Source: Carya illinoinensis (lineage: Eukaryota; Streptophyta; Magnoliopsida; Fagales; Juglandaceae). From it: a DNA stretch of 64,000 bases. Position 1 is the first letter of the stretch. Each line of letters opens with the position of its first letter. Position numbers and translations under genes: made by a program. Below are positions 1 to 12,310 of the stretch, piece after piece. The notes beneath the pieces were generated by a model, which saw only the letters and a list, made by a program, of their open reading frames with translations, searched no databases and had not been told where the DNA came from. The stretch lies in NCBI RefSeq assembly GCF_018687715.1, contig NC_056766.1, positions 19,451,001 through 19,515,000 of the forward strand. The letters run 5' to 3'.

Positions 1-70
1 TTCCTTATTTCATTAGACTTCCTCTTGTTGTTCCCATCACTACACACATATATGCACACAAATAGATATG

Positions 71-153
71 CACATATAAATATATATATATATATATATG
101 TATGTATGTGCATACACACATATACATATATATATATATATATACATACATAT
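71..153. repeat. (TA)n/(TG)n microsatellite
   Basis: Alternating AT runs interspersed with TATG and CATACA units. A further (AT)n run occurs near 337-355. Low-complexity sequence with no coding meaning. Confidence 0.9.
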
Positions 154-506
154 ATAGAATAATTTTACATATAATCGTGAAGTGCGTAAACGTTGTGTAA
201 TCGTTTTGAAAAAGAGTGAGATCCATTGTTAAAAAATTAATTTCTTTCATGTTAATCCTATATACATTTATTCACATTTTCCAAATCAATTATGTAATGG
301 TTGTACAATATATGGTTGCAAATATCTTTTTTCATATATATATATATATATATATCCATCACCCTATTAATTCTTGGGATACCGAGCTAGCTAGCTGCAT
401 GCACTCGGAAAGGAAAATATATCCTAAATTTTATTGGGATCACCACAAGTGAAGCCCAGGGTTGAAAATGCATATCTTTTTTAGTGAGGTAGAGCTACGC
501 CGCACA

Positions 507-509
<3 letters not shown>

Positions 510-539
<30 letters not shown>
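510..539. repeat. (CT)n microsatellite
   Basis: About fifteen uninterrupted CT dinucleotides. A second, similar tract lies 190 bases downstream. Confidence 0.95.
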
Positions 540-541
<2 letters not shown>

Positions 542-722
542 CACCTTAGCCACGCCCCACACCACTGTCAACGGTGATGTCTCAGACAACCACTCGTAAG
601 ACTTCGTCTTCTCGTCGCGGTGATGTTCCAGCAACTGCCCCGCTACTACCTTCATCATTGTGATGCACCGCTACTACTCATCCTAGTAGATTCCTCTATC
701 TCAGTCATGCCCTTCTTCCCTT

Positions 723-726
<4 letters not shown>

Positions 727-762
<36 letters not shown>
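727..762. repeat. (CT)n microsatellite
   Basis: About eighteen uninterrupted CT units in a CT-rich context. Confidence 0.95.
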
Positions 763-766
<4 letters not shown>

Positions 767-1082
767 CTTGCATCCTTTGTTCCCTCATTCTAAATATCAT
801 CGCCAACATCCACCGTAAGCTACACCCCAGCTCCCTTTCTATCTCACAATACCCCACATCCATCCCTTGTTTCTCTCTCTTCTTGTGTTTTTCTACTAGC
901 CGTTGTGCCTAGCTCCACGCCTTTTGCCATGGTTCTTACTGCGCTATTCTCCACAACTTTGATTGTCAGCACTATGAAACTCAGCTACATCGCTCAAGCA
1001 TTTGATCCTAGCTATGTCGTGGGCTGCCACTCCAGCAACGTGATTGCCACCCCTCACCCTTTACCCCCTGCTTGACCTCTTT

Positions 1083-1109
1083 CCCCCCCCCCCCCCCCCC
1101 CCCCCCCCC
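1083..1109. repeat. Poly-C tract of 27 bases
   Basis: A single uninterrupted C run. It accounts for the polyproline/polyglycine frames on both strands here. Runs this long are error-prone in sequencing, so the true length is uncertain. Confidence 0.9.
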
Positions 1110-1929
1110 TGTAATCTATCCAACCCTTGCCTAAATCTCCCCTTTAGAGTTAAGAGCCACCATCCACCGACACCCTTCGCCGAGAAATCCCCTCTTTCAC
1201 CCTTTGTTACATTGGATCTGCCACCCTTTAGTCCTCCTAGTCGTAGATTCTCCCTTATTTTCCTCCAGATCAACCCTTGCCACTGTGCGCCGCCACTGTG
1301 CTCCACCTCATCCAGTCTTCACCACATCAATGCACTTAATCATCCAGACATTAGCCCTTTTGTTTTGTAAGTAAAATCCTAGCCTGACCCTTGGAATATT
1401 GACATTGGAAAATTAGTTAATTGTGTTTGTCCTAGTCTAGTTGTGTTGGAATTGTTGGCCGAGGGACGGGTGAAGTGTTGGAAATCGTGTGTAGTTGTGA
1501 TTTGTGAATCTGTGTGTACATTGTTCGGCCATTGATTGTAAATTATTGCGATGTCATCCAGTATCTATTTGCTCACACATCTGCATTAATACTAATTATT
1601 GTTATTTACCTTATTTTATTAACAGTGCTATGATCCATGCCTATGCAGTAATTAATTTATTAATTTGGTGGCCACTTTTTTGTTTTTTTCAATTTTCTTT
1701 TGAAGTTTATAAACTTATAAATTAAGTACCATGAAATTATAGAAATTTGACCTAATCCTTTCCAACTGATCAAGAACTACTTAACTAGCAACTGCAATTG
1801 CACTATATATATGCTATAATGATCAGTTCATGATAAGCAAAATGCATTACAATCAGGGAAGCAGTGTACACCTTTCATCACCATGAATATGCCAAACTTA
1901 CATATCACTGGGCGTCATTTATTTAGATT

Positions 1930-4031
1930 CTATACATGCCCAGTCATCTCAACTGTTGGGTAAGCACCATTGTATTTGTTAGACACCTGAGCAGTAGTAG
2001 CCATGGAGAAATACAAGTAGTAATACACATTGTTAATCATTGTTGCAACCGCAAACAATGCTCCAGCTAAGAAAACACCTTGCCTTAATGTTACACATGA
2101 GATATCTTGAACAGAAATTGTTGACCAATACTTTGTGTGGTAGGCATTTCTGAAAGCACCTGCAATTAGACATGCTTCTGCAACTAGAAAAGTCACCCTG
2201 CAAATGCATACATAAAATGCAATGTTAGAACATCATCTGAAAAGATCTAGGAAGCAGCCCCCATGAGAAAAACTTCAGGTTGAGTTTAGTCCGGCCACGG
2301 AAAATAAATAGCAAGGGATCGAGGGTTGCCGGGACGGTGAACACCCAGTGATAAATCCCTTTCATGGTATATAATGCTTTAAGATTCTCATATCTCATGA
2401 GACACTATGATTTGCACAGGTTGGGTTTCAAGGATTTCAGATTTACCTATTCCAGCAAGAATCAGGCAGAAAAATGTGGCAGCTGAATAGTCCAGAAATA
2501 ACGAAAGTGATCCGTTTTAAATTTGTTCAGATTTGAGCAAAAGAGCAAGTACTCTGAAGGAGATGAACCAGAATTCTTACCATGATGACACTAAATAAAT
2601 CGTAGGCCATGCTCGTTTGCCAAAAGTTCTGGGTAAAGTTCTCGCAAAGCACATGCACCTTGTCACGCTCATTAATAAAGATTGACTAGAAAGAAGGAAC
2701 AAGAAAGCAGCGACTCCATAAAAAGTTGCAACATCTGGGTCGTAAAGACAGTAAGTTGAATCCGTCCGAGGATCTTCTACTACACGGCTCTGTTTTGAAG
2801 AACGAACAAGAATTGCCTCAATATAATATCTTAGGTTTTATTACTCACAAGACTCAATAAATCAGCGCAAGACTCAATAAATCCACTCAATGTGGGATGA
2901 ATTTCTCATGCATTCTAACAAACAAAAAAAGAGCTTTGTCAAACTCTACTCAGCACTAAATACTGCTTCCAGTTGCAAATTAACCAGCTTAAAGGTTTCG
3001 TGATGCTTTACTACCACTTGAAATGTACTTCATGAATGAATCACCAGCGGATGGAAGAAAGGAAATTTATTTGTGTTTAGTACATATAGAACCTAAACAA
3101 AGACAGCTTTAACCTAGAAACTGCAACTAAAGCACTAAGCTCAGAATCACCACTAGAATTAAAAGGTGCACCAGGCTCAGTTCTCTCCTTCTCCCATCTC
3201 TTAACAAACAGACGGAGGGAGAGCCCTTCAAACATAAATCTTAAGAGAATTGGCATATAATCTTTTTTGGAATTCATGTAGGCTAGGCAAATATATGGTG
3301 TCTAAATGTATAATAATTCGACACCCCATTTCGAATTTAAAAATAAAATTTTATGGAATTGTGGCCAACCTTTTCAAGTGAAAATGTTTTACTTTGAGTA
3401 CGTACGTACATGGTTTGTAAAAATAAATACATGATCATCTATATATTTCAATCCTATTAAATGCTTTATTTTTAGTACATAGTTTGTAAAAATAATTAAT
3501 AGATTTTAATTTAAATGGATTGTTGCATAATAAAAATAAATAGATTGTGACCTAAATGTACATGTTAAATTTTCAACAATTTATTTAAGTTATATGAAGA
3601 TGTTATAATTTTGATGGGGCCATTAATTTGTATGTGCTATTCTTTTAGAAGGCCGCAGCGTAACCCATAATTAGAGAATAATCATTCTTTAAGGTTCTAC
3701 TTTTCCCTACAAACAATACAGGAATTCCTAATGAAAATAGACAAAACCCTAGTGCAGATACAGCAAGAATCGAAACCCGAACAAACAGTTTCATGACAAA
3801 AAAACTCTCTCATATTCTAGTAAACTACGAAACCCAATAAACCATTAAAAAGTGGAAGAAAAGAAACTGGAATTAGAGGAAAATTAAAACTAAGATAGAA
3901 CTTTGGATGTGAAAGTAGAAGAAGATGCTTACTGTAAATTTTCGACCCCTAGCAGCAAAGGCGAACCCAAAGGCCAATATGCTTAGAACCACCAACAGAG
4001 TATATACGAGGGGCGAGCCCTTTCCTTCCAT
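1930..4031 (-). CDS. DUF1218 family four-helix membrane protein, 3 exons, 191 aa
   Basis: I assembled this gene from splice signals. Exon 1 is 4031-3933 (33 codons), exon 2 is 2789-2581 and exon 3 is 2197-1930 with a TAG stop. Introns are 1143 and 383 nt with GTAAGC/ACAG and GTAAGA/GCAG borders. Frames join without a stop, giving 191 residues, a normal size for plant DUF1218 proteins. Four hydrophobic segments are visible: residues about 8-27, 54-75, 97-120 and 142-163. Family hallmarks are the DSTYCLYDPDVATFYGVAAF stretch in exon 2, RCMCF, and VAEACLIAG followed by RNAYHTKY in exon 3. The family includes the MWL/DEAL plant membrane proteins, some linked to lignin and leaf-symmetry phenotypes; the biochemical role is unknown. 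The start is the first ATG after a CT-rich leader and gives an N-terminal helix. This is the only intact-looking host gene in the window. Confidence 0.9.
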
Positions 4032-4871
4032 CTATTCTCTGAAGAGAGCGAAAGGAGACAGAGGACGATCTTAGAGAGAGGGAGATACGAAATATAGATT
4101 GTTAGCAAGTCTAAGCGCAGATCATAGGACTGAGAAGTGTGAAAAAGCCGTACGTAAGAGTCGATAAAACTTTACTATAGTTTGTACGCTGAGGAGGGAA
4201 AATCGGAGAGTGCTGTTGAAAAATCAAGCGGAATCCTTATCATGACACTCACGCGCAAGGAAAACTGTTGAGACACTTCTACAAGCCTATATGCATGGGT
4301 AAGTAGGTACGTACGTACCCAAGATGCAGTAACAAATTAAGAACAAAACATGTTCGCTTCAAGGGTTCTCTATCTTTAGAAGCTAAAAACAATAAATGGT
4401 TGGTTTATATGAGGTCCCTGGGCATAATTAGGCATACATGGTTTGCTTTCGGAAACATTCACGGACAGTTTTCTTGATCAATTGTTGAATATCTTTTATA
4501 TCAAACAAGAAAAAAAGAATGTACTTTCAAAAGAACATGACCACGAAAATATAACAATGCTAAACTATTATCATTATTAGATACTTTCAAATCCAAAGAT
4601 CATAGACTGATCTAATTAATTTGACCAATAATTTGTAAACAATCTACGTACAAAGTCGCTAGAATTATACTATTTTTGTCTTGGGGGATGCTACATGTAC
4701 GCATTTTACGTGCTTCTTCTTACGTACTGATGTGGCTTTCAGATGAAAAATATATTAAAAAAAATTCTAGACTATAGACAAATGTCTGGTAAACCTTAAC
4801 ATATTCGAAGCCCCCTACCATCTTTCCAGCACCATAACTCTCCTCTGTTGTCAATCCGGCACCGTTGCCTC
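4032..4871. promoter_or_regulatory. Upstream region of the DUF1218 gene, up to the transposon edge
   Basis: This interval holds the likely 5' leader and promoter of the minus-strand gene. Read on the minus strand, the bases before the ATG are CT-rich (about 4035-4090), as in many plant leaders, and a weak TATA-like CTATAGTA lies near 4172-4180. Positions are guesses without transcript data. Around 4690-4800 a segment resembles a decayed MITE, but I could not define its ends. A CACTA transposon starts immediately beyond. Confidence 0.35.
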
Positions 4872-5345
4872 CACTACAACAAATTTTTGTTTTTGGGACA
4901 AAATGAAAATCATCTCAAAATATGCTTTTTAGGGACGATATTCAAATTTTATTCCAAAAAATTGACGAATGTCGTTATCCATTTGAACGTCAAATTTTCT
5001 GCTTGAACGGAATATATTGGCACAAAAATATGTGTCCCTAATAAAAATTTTGTTCGAACGTGTACGTAACCATTCAATCTTAATTTAATACACTTTGGAA
5101 TGGTTATTTAGAACCGTTAAATGTTAAATTGGCAGGTTAAGTTATCAAATTTAGCAAGAATTTGAGTATTTGTTTAAACAGTGTATTTAGATGTTTGAAC
5201 AGGAAGGAGTTACCGTTTGAATATATAAAGTTAACATTAGGATGACCATTGAATGGTTAGAACGGAAATTCTGTCAGGTTAGATGAATAAATGTTTGATA
5301 GGAGTAGAAAATACATTCGAAGGCTACTACAATATGTTCAAATAG
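4872..5345. repeat. CACTA left terminus and subterminal repeats
   Basis: The terminus is followed by many short, roughly palindromic motifs (TTGAACG, GTTCGAACG, ACCATTCAA, GAACCGTT). The same vocabulary reappears at 50880-51300 and, less densely, at 37830-38460. In CACTA elements such clusters are binding sites needed for transposition; that role is inferred here. Confidence 0.6.
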
Positions 5346-5659
5346 TGGCTGAATTTTTACAAATTTTAATTGCAAAAAGATGCCTTATTAATTAGTTATA
5401 GGTAAATATTTAGTGTATATAATAAATATTGCATTTAAATAATAGAAATACATAAAGGAACTCAATAATGAATTTAGACAATGGAAAGACGATTCATATT
5501 TAAATTAATTATACAAAACACAAGTAGCTAGAGTGTCCATATAGAAAACCAAAAAAATGCAAATAAAATGTACACAAACTACTGGCCCAAATCTCATAGC
5601 ACCGTCTCAACTCCACAAGGGATGTCTCCATATCTGTCAATCGAGATATGATCTTCAAC

Positions 5660-6159
5660 TCAGTCTATACGAGGCTGATCCGGACTTTTGTATGCACTGC
5701 ACCAATCAGCTCTATTGTCTGTGCGTGGATCTCTACATGCACGATATTTGTAATCTCCCTCACGAATAGTAGTGTGTGATGTGCCTTGTGTAGATGCCTC
5801 CCTCAATACGCCATGATTTCTCGGGTGTGCTTCTCCTTGAGTGTCGATCGCCTTTGTTGTGAGTGCATGAATACAAAATCTAGAGTGTCCCATGCTGCGT
5901 GACAAGGTAGAGGACTTGATCGGTCCAATTAGCTTTCGAACATGCTTATATGCATTTGGTTGGACCTAAAAGAAATCGTGTAAGCAAGACACAAAATGGC
6001 AATATATCTATCATAACATAGGTGGCCTCTGATTAAATCCCAGCGAAGATATATTCCGCTAGGTCGATAAGCGACCCATACCATAAACCGTGCCCAATCC
6101 ATGCTAACCTCAGTCTTGTGCAACCGTAGATCAATGTTGTTTGCTATTATTATATTCAT
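5660..6159 (-). pseudogene. 3' half of the opposing-strand ORF of the CACTA element
   Basis: Minus-strand frames here read as a decayed protein. One open stretch ends near 5929 and includes a region like DWARFMVWVAYRPSG, followed downstream by polar low-complexity sequence. The 5' half is at 37120-37669, on the other side of the copia element; the copia target duplication lies exactly at the break. The arrangement recalls the 'putative plant transposon protein' domain family (often listed as Transposase_32), with its late aromatic block followed by a helix-rich segment. The assignment is tentative because both halves have stops and frameshifts. Confidence 0.4.
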
Positions 6160-7423
6160 TGTTGCCCAAATGACTAACATAAGAGGGGGTAAATTAGGTT
6201 GTATTTAAAAATTAATAATTATAAATCAAATACACAATATAAAATATAAACAAAATACGAAACAACAATAGATATAAAGAGTTAAGGTAACAGAGAAGCA
6301 AACTCAGTATGTTAACAAGGTTCGGTCCCACTGTCTACGTCATCACCTCAAGCTACCCCTTGAGGATCTCTAAATTCACTATTTAACCTCCTTCAGGTGG
6401 AGATAGAAACCTATTACACCTTTGAACAACACCGCTATAAAAGATTCGTGTAGAACACCCTCTATACTTGCAATCACCTAACACGTGGTGATTTAACTAT
6501 TCCCTGCGTAGAACACTTTTTACACGCACAAAGGTTATATATACCCTTTTACTGATACAAGAGCTAATAGTGGGTAGGTTATCAGAGAACACTCCTCAAT
6601 GAGTGAAATAAGAACAATACAGTGCAAATTATATCTCTTAAAATGAACAAGGGTTAAGACTCAATGCTTAGAGAAGAGAGAATGAAAGTTTTGAATGAAT
6701 GCTATATGCTCTTGGTGTAATAAATTTGAAACTCTCAAATGATCTATTTATAGGAATATGAGATTTCATATTCAAATTTAAAAAGATTATCATGTTAAAG
6801 ATAACATCATTCACTTTTTCAAAAAATTCAAATAAAAGTTTCTTCTTTTTCATTTGTCAAAAACATCATTTACTTTTCAAAAATTTCAACCCTAATCTTT
6901 TTACTTTTCACATATAACAAAATGAGTACTATTTACTTTTCAAATCTTTCAAACAAAATCATTTACCTTTTGCATAAGTCAAAAAGAGTATCAATTACTT
7001 TTAAAAATATTCAAATAAAGCACATATGAAAAATGACAATCAATCATCTTTAATATTTTCAAAATTCAAACTTTTAATCATGTCATGCACATATGAAAGA
7101 TGACAATCAATCATCTTTCAAATTTTCAGACTTAATTTTTAAAATATTCATGCATATGTAGAAAATATATTTTAATACTTTATAATAAAATATTAATTTT
7201 GAATATTAATCCTAATTTCAAATTTTTAAGAGATGTACAATATTACTCTATGAGTTTTAATGTGAATTTATTCCCTTCTCACTCATGTTTGGTTCCTTGA
7301 TATGCTTGATTCTATTATGTAGACAACTTGAATTTGAGACTCATTTATTCTTTGAATTCGTTTATTATCATCAAAATCCATGTGTAGATATATAATTATA
7401 TGAAACTTGAAACCTTGGATTCA
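6160..7423 (-). repeat. Copia 3' LTR (left), 1264 bp
   Basis: Starts TGTTGC and ends ATTCA on the plus strand, matching the right LTR at both edges. On the minus strand a TATA box (TATAAATA) lies at 6752-6745. This is the only complete LTR copy. About 300 bp containing that TATA box is absent from every right-side copy. Confidence 0.88.
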
Positions 7424-7442
7424 ATAATCTCCACCTTTTTTA
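7424..7442 (-). promoter_or_regulatory. Copia polypurine tract
   Basis: On the minus strand the bases directly before the 3' LTR read AAAAAAGGTGGAGATTAT, the expected plus-strand priming tract. This placement fixes both the LTR edge and the orientation of the element. Confidence 0.75.
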
Positions 7443-8668
7443 TGATGAAAAATAATTCGTAAAACCTGAAGTCTGTATTAATAGTTAAGATCCCTTTAAA
7501 AATGTGCGTTAGTATTTCAAGCATGTAGAACCTGAAACCTGTATTAATACTTAAGCTCCTTCTGAGAATGTACGTTAGTATTTCAAGCAAAACTATAAAT
7601 ATAATTCCAAGCATATCTAACCAGTTTAACAATTCAAATAATGTTAATGTTCTAATATAAAATTTCTCCCCCGTTTGGTATCATTAAAAAGGATCCGCAA
7701 AAAAAAAAAAAAAAATAGACTGAAGAAAAAGCGGAGTGTTAGTAAAAACTGTAGATAGTTGAAAAATTAGAGCCACCCGCAACCCGACAAGTGTTGCAAA
7801 GCCTTAAGGCCTAACTCTATGAATTTAGTGCGACTGGAGATTTAAACAATCGCCTGATGTTAATCCACTGGCTTAGCAAGGAAGCTTTTGACAATATGTG
7901 TCCAACATATCTTGTATTTTTTGACTGAATAAGATTTGAAGAGATGATAGCTTGTCTTGTTCGTTATGCTATCTTTATAAAATCAGTCTTAAATTTCATC
8001 CAATTCGCATCAAATTTTATTCTCATTTCTATAGCTCATCTGCATGCCTTCAATATTCTTGCTTTAAACTTTCAATTCTTTTCTCAATGACTCATTCTTT
8101 TAACATTTCTCTAGATCCATCTATGAGGTATTCTATGCGGCCTCAATCTCATGTCATTTCTGCAGCTGCCATTGATGTCATGTTGCAGCAAGAGAATAAC
8201 AATTTGGCTAATAAGTCAGACTCCAATGCTATCTACGACTTGGTGAGTCTCACGACTTGTTACTCCTTCTCTATAGTTACTTTTTTCCAACGACTACAAG
8301 TCAGAAATTATGAGATTGAAAAGTTTAAAGAACAAATTGTTGTACTTTAGCGAATTGTTCAAGAGTCTCACACAAGAGAATGAATCTTTCGATAGAAGAA
8401 TAAATAGTTCAAATCCCTATTAGATTCTTCATTCCGCTTGTCAACTCCCATGGATTGGGATGACATGATATTGTATGAAAAAAATAAGCGTCTCAAACAT
8501 AAGGCTACGAACCTCAAGTTTATGTAAAAGTATTTATAGAAATTCTCTCTATTTTTATTAACTTTGATCTATCTTTTAAGAAATATTCATAGTATGCATC
8601 ATACATATTTTTCTTTTAATTATGCAAAGTCTATCTTCTGGCAAAATTTTTGTGAAAATATCTGCTAA
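7443..8668. other. Copia 3' non-coding region
   Basis: Lies between the RNase H remnant and the polypurine tract. No convincing gene is seen. One plus-strand frame (7952-8350) is open but unlike any family I recognise and runs against the element's orientation. SIRE-type elements often carry a long 3' spacer or a degenerate env-like ORF here, but I cannot show one. Confidence 0.5.
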
Positions 8669-8851
8669 TTAATCGTGTGTGCTTGTGAACTTTAGTATTA
8701 TATCACCCTTCTGTACATGATTTCGAAGAAAATGATATCTATTTTCAATATACTTAGTTCTAGAATGTTGTATTGGGTTCTTTGAAAGATTTATAGCACT
8801 TATATTATCACATTTGATTAGAATGTGATTATACATGAGTTTAACATATTT

Positions 8852-9520
8852 AAGTTGTTGCTTCATATATTAAAGTCGAGACCATTGTTGGAAATGCATT
8901 AGCAATGCAGAAGTCCTATAAGGAATTAAGAATTAAATCTGTTTCAGTAGTGAGACAGCAGTGTAGATGGGAAGCCCCACAAGCTGGTGTGTTTAAACTC
9001 AATATAGATGGTGCTTTTTCTTCTACGGGTTCATTGGCTGGAATTGGAGCTATTGTCAGGGATTCAAAGGGTGAGGTTATAATGTCTGCTGCAAAGAGAG
9101 AAGTTTCTGTTATGACAGCTGTTGAGGTGGAGGCTCTAGCTATTCTCAGAGGCTTACAGTTCTGCATTCATCTTGGTATTCAAAATCTTGTGATTGAGAG
9201 TGACTCCTTGCTGGTGGTTAACGAGTTCAATAGACAAGGATCTTCACAGGCAACCTTTGGTAATGTGGTTAGCGAAGCTAAGGAGTTGATGACATGCTTT
9301 AGTACCTGTCAGGTTCAACATGTTATTAGAAGCTGCAATTCAGCAGCACATTCACTTGCCAAGTTTGGTTTAAGTGTTCAGAATATTAGTTTATGGTGGG
9401 GAGGTTATCCTGATGTAATTTCTAATATTCTTTGGAGTGATTCAAGTACCTTGTAAGTTTTATTTTATGATAATGAAGTATGTTTTCCTATCAAAAAAAA
9501 AAAAGTTGTTGCTTCATATA
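8852..9520 (+). mobile_element. 5'-truncated L1-type LINE inserted in copia RNase H
   Basis: An 18-bp target duplication (AAGTTGTTGCTTCATATA) flanks the insert at 8852-8869 and 9503-9520. The insert ends in a 12-A tail preceded by TTTCCTATC, a common plant LINE 3' end. Only the last 0.63 kb of the LINE is present, as expected from premature termination of target-primed reverse transcription. Confidence 0.92.
8905..9456 (+). CDS. LINE ORF2 C-terminal RNase H domain (partial)
   Basis: A 183-residue open frame forms the C-terminal RNase H (RVT_3 type) domain of a plant L1-like ORF2. Visible signatures are KLNIDGAFS (first catalytic Asp), GIGAIVRDSKGEV, EVEALAILRGL (Glu), VIESDSLLVV (second Asp) and a terminal HSLAKFGL helix. 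In full LINEs this domain follows endonuclease and reverse transcriptase, which are absent here. The frame is intact, so the insertion is probably fairly recent, but with no promoter and no reverse transcriptase it should be non-functional. The ATG is incidental. Confidence 0.85.
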   Translation: MQKSYKELRIKSVSVVRQQCRWEAPQAGVFKLNIDGAFSSTGSLAGIGAIVRDSKGEVIMSAAKREVSVMTAVEVEALAILRGLQFCIHLGIQNLVIESDSLLVVNEFNRQGSSQATFGNVVSEAKELMTCFSTCQVQHVIRSCNSAAHSLAKFGLSVQNISLWWGGYPDVISNILWSDSSTL

Positions 9521-12310
9521 AAGAATTTGAACATAACAACTACCCACAACAACATATTTTACCTCAGCAATAGATAATGCAAAAGAATTTTACTTTTTAC
9601 TAAACTAGGAAACTAGTGCATGACCTAAGAAATGACATGCTCCACTAGTGTTTTTTCGATCAATTTTACAACCAGTATAATCAGTATCTATGTAGCTGAT
9701 TAGATCGAAAGATGTGTGCTTAGGGCACCATAATCCTAGGTCAATTATACCACTAAGATATTTAAGAATGTGCTTAATTGCAATCAAATGAGATTCCATT
9801 GGAGATGATTAAAAGCATGCACATATGTGCACACTAAACATAATATCTAGTCTACTGGCTGTCAAATATAATAAGTTACCAATCATACCTTGATATACTT
9901 TTGAGTCAACAGGCTTACTGGTTTCATCTTTATCAAGTTTAGTGGATGGGCTTATTGGTATTCCAATTTCCTGAGTACTTTCCATTCCAAACTTTTTGAG
10001 TAATTCCTTAATATATTTTGATTGATTGATTAATGTTTCACTTTTTGCTTGCTTGATTTGCAATTCGAGAAAGAATGTAAGTTCTCCCATCATGCTCATT
10101 TTAAATCTTCCTACATAATTTTAGCAAAAACTTGGCACGTATTTTCATTAATAGCACTAAATATTATATCATCAACATAAATTTGAATTAAAAGAATATC
10201 ATCATTTACGTATTTAATAAAAAGCGTTGTGTCAATTTTTCCTCTTGAAAAACTTTTTTCAATCAAGAAATCAATGAGTCTCTCGTACCAAACTCTAGGA
10301 ACTTGTTTGAGTCTATATAGTGCTTTTGTAAGTTTGAAAACATCATTCAGAGAAATATGATTTTCAAAACCTGGAGGTTGCTCAACATATACCTCTTCAT
10401 TTATAAAACCATTTAAGAAAGAACTTTTAACATCCATTTGAAAAAGTTAAAATCTTTATAACGAGCATATGCAAGTAGCATTCAAATAGTTTCTAATCTT
10501 GCGACTGGTGCATATGTCTCATCATAATCGATTCCTTCTTCTTGATTGAAACATCGGGCTACAAGTTCAGCCTTATTTCTAGTAATGACTCTGGACTCAT
10601 CTTTTTTATTTCTAAAAGTCCATTTTGTTCCAATAATAGTATTATTTTTGGGTCTAAGAACAAGTGTCTAAATATCATTTTTTTTAAATTGATCCAGCTC
10701 GTCTTGCATAGCTAAAATCTAAGATTCATCAAAAAGTGTTTCATCAATATTTTTGGGTTCAATCTGAGATAGAAAAGCAATATGATTGCAAATATTTCTA
10801 AAAGATGACTGAGCACTTACACCTCATGGAGGTTCTCCCAGAATTTATTCCACTGGATGATCTTTCACAAATTTTCACTGTTTGGTTGCATCTTGTGTTC
10901 AATTTTGATTATCTTTCCAAATGTCTTCATGTTGGACTTCTCTATTATGTTCTCTTTGTTGAGATTGAGACTTTTCGTACTATTTATACCTCATGTTTCT
11001 TTATCAACGGATTTCTTAAAGAGTAGAGAATTAGATTTATCAAATACTATATGTATAGATACTTGTACAATCAAAGTCTTTATTGATACTTTATAAACTT
11101 TATTATTAGTAGAATACCCAAGAAAGATATATTTATCAGATTTTGCATCAAACTTGGCTAAATTATCTCTGTCATTCAAAATAAAATATTTACATCCAAA
11201 TACATGAAAGAAACTAATGTTTAGTTTTTTCTCATTCCAAAACTCATATGGGGTTTTATCTAGTTTAGATCTTAGCGTAACCCTATTTATAACATAACAT
11301 GCAGTACTTATTTCTTTGACCCAAAAATAACTAGACAAGTTATTCTCATTGAATATTGTTTTTGCCATTTCTTGAGTAGATCTATTTTTTCTCTTTACTA
11401 CCCCATTTTGTTGAGAAGTTCGAAGAGCAAAGAAATTATACACAAAATCATTTTCATCACAAAAAGTTTCAATATTTTTATTAACAAACTATTTTCCTCT
11501 ATCATTTCGGATATTTGAATTAGTATATCTCTTTTCATTTTGAATTCTTTTGCATAACTTGGTAAAAGTATTATGTGCCTCATCTTTATGAGTAAGAAAT
11601 ATGGCCCAAGTATATATAGAGAAATCATCAACAATAACAAATGTATAATATTTTCCTTCTAAATTTGCAACTCTATTTGATCCAAAAAAATCCATGTGTA
11701 TCAGTTGTGGTGGTCTAATAGTGAAAATATGTTTCTTAGTTTTAAAATAAATTTTTGTTTGTTTACTAAATTAGTATGCATCACAAATTTTGTCTTTATG
11801 AAAATTTGCCTTCAGTAAACCTCTGACAATATCATTTTTTAAAAGTTTAGAAATAAGTTCCATGTTGGCATGACCTAGTCTTCTATGCCATAACCAACTA
11901 GTTTTATTTTGAACTAAAAAACAAATAGCATCTTGTAAGGCAATTTTTTCAAAATCAATTTTATAAATATTGTTGCTTCTAAAAGTAATAAAACAGACAT
12001 TGCAATCATGATCATTCAAAATAATGCACTTATCCATTTTGAAAGTAATTGTAAATCGTTTATCACATAATTGACTTATACTCAAAAGATTATACTTTAG
12101 ACCTTCAACAAGTAGAATATCTTCAATTATGTGAGAAGATTTGTTATCAATTTTATATATTTTCACGATTTTCCCTTTTGAGTTGTCTTCAAATGTCACG
12201 TGTTCTTCTTCTTTAGATCTAAAATCGAAGAACTTAGTCTTATTTCCGGTCATATGTCTTGAACATCTACTATCTAAAAACCATTTGTTTTTGCTTGTGG
12301 ATGACTTCAT

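Larger units (their letters stand above)
1..1929. other. Gene-poor flank rich in simple repeats
   Basis: I find no coding region here that I can support. Open frames in this stretch are short and mostly run through AT, CT or C repeats. The sequence between the repeats is ordinary AT-rich plant intergenic DNA. The CT-rich part (about 480-1350) resembles a leader or promoter-proximal region, but no start codon with a recognisable protein follows. Confidence 0.6.
8669..12310 (-). pseudogene. Copia pol remnant: protease, integrase, reverse transcriptase, RNase H
   Basis: Reading the minus strand downward: a protease-like block with WFLDSRCSRHMTG near 12280 (the canonical DSG glycine is replaced); a GAG-pre-integrase block LWHRRLGHANMEL near 11890; integrase core pieces at 11695-10991 including TSQQNGVVKRKNR; reverse transcriptase at 10437-9809 with DVKSSFLNG, ALYRLKQVPRVWYERL and the catalytic YVDD; then RNase H at 9799-8669 containing CDNISAINLSKNP and QHSRTKYIE. 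RNase H is split by a LINE insertion. Several frameshifts and in-frame stops separate the blocks, so the polyprotein is dead. Order and motifs are diagnostic of Ty1/copia. Confidence 0.88.

Noticed and set aside
5..250. Frame through the AT/GT microsatellite
   Set aside because: Tyr/Ile/Cys/Val repeats are translations of (TA)n and (TG)n.
1044..1370. Proline-rich 108-codon frame and its glycine-rich antisense partner
   Set aside because: Driven by the 27-base C run; no domain and no splice context.
7952..8350. Plus-strand 132-codon frame as an env-like ORF of the copia element
   Set aside because: It is on the opposite strand to the element's genes and resembles nothing I know.
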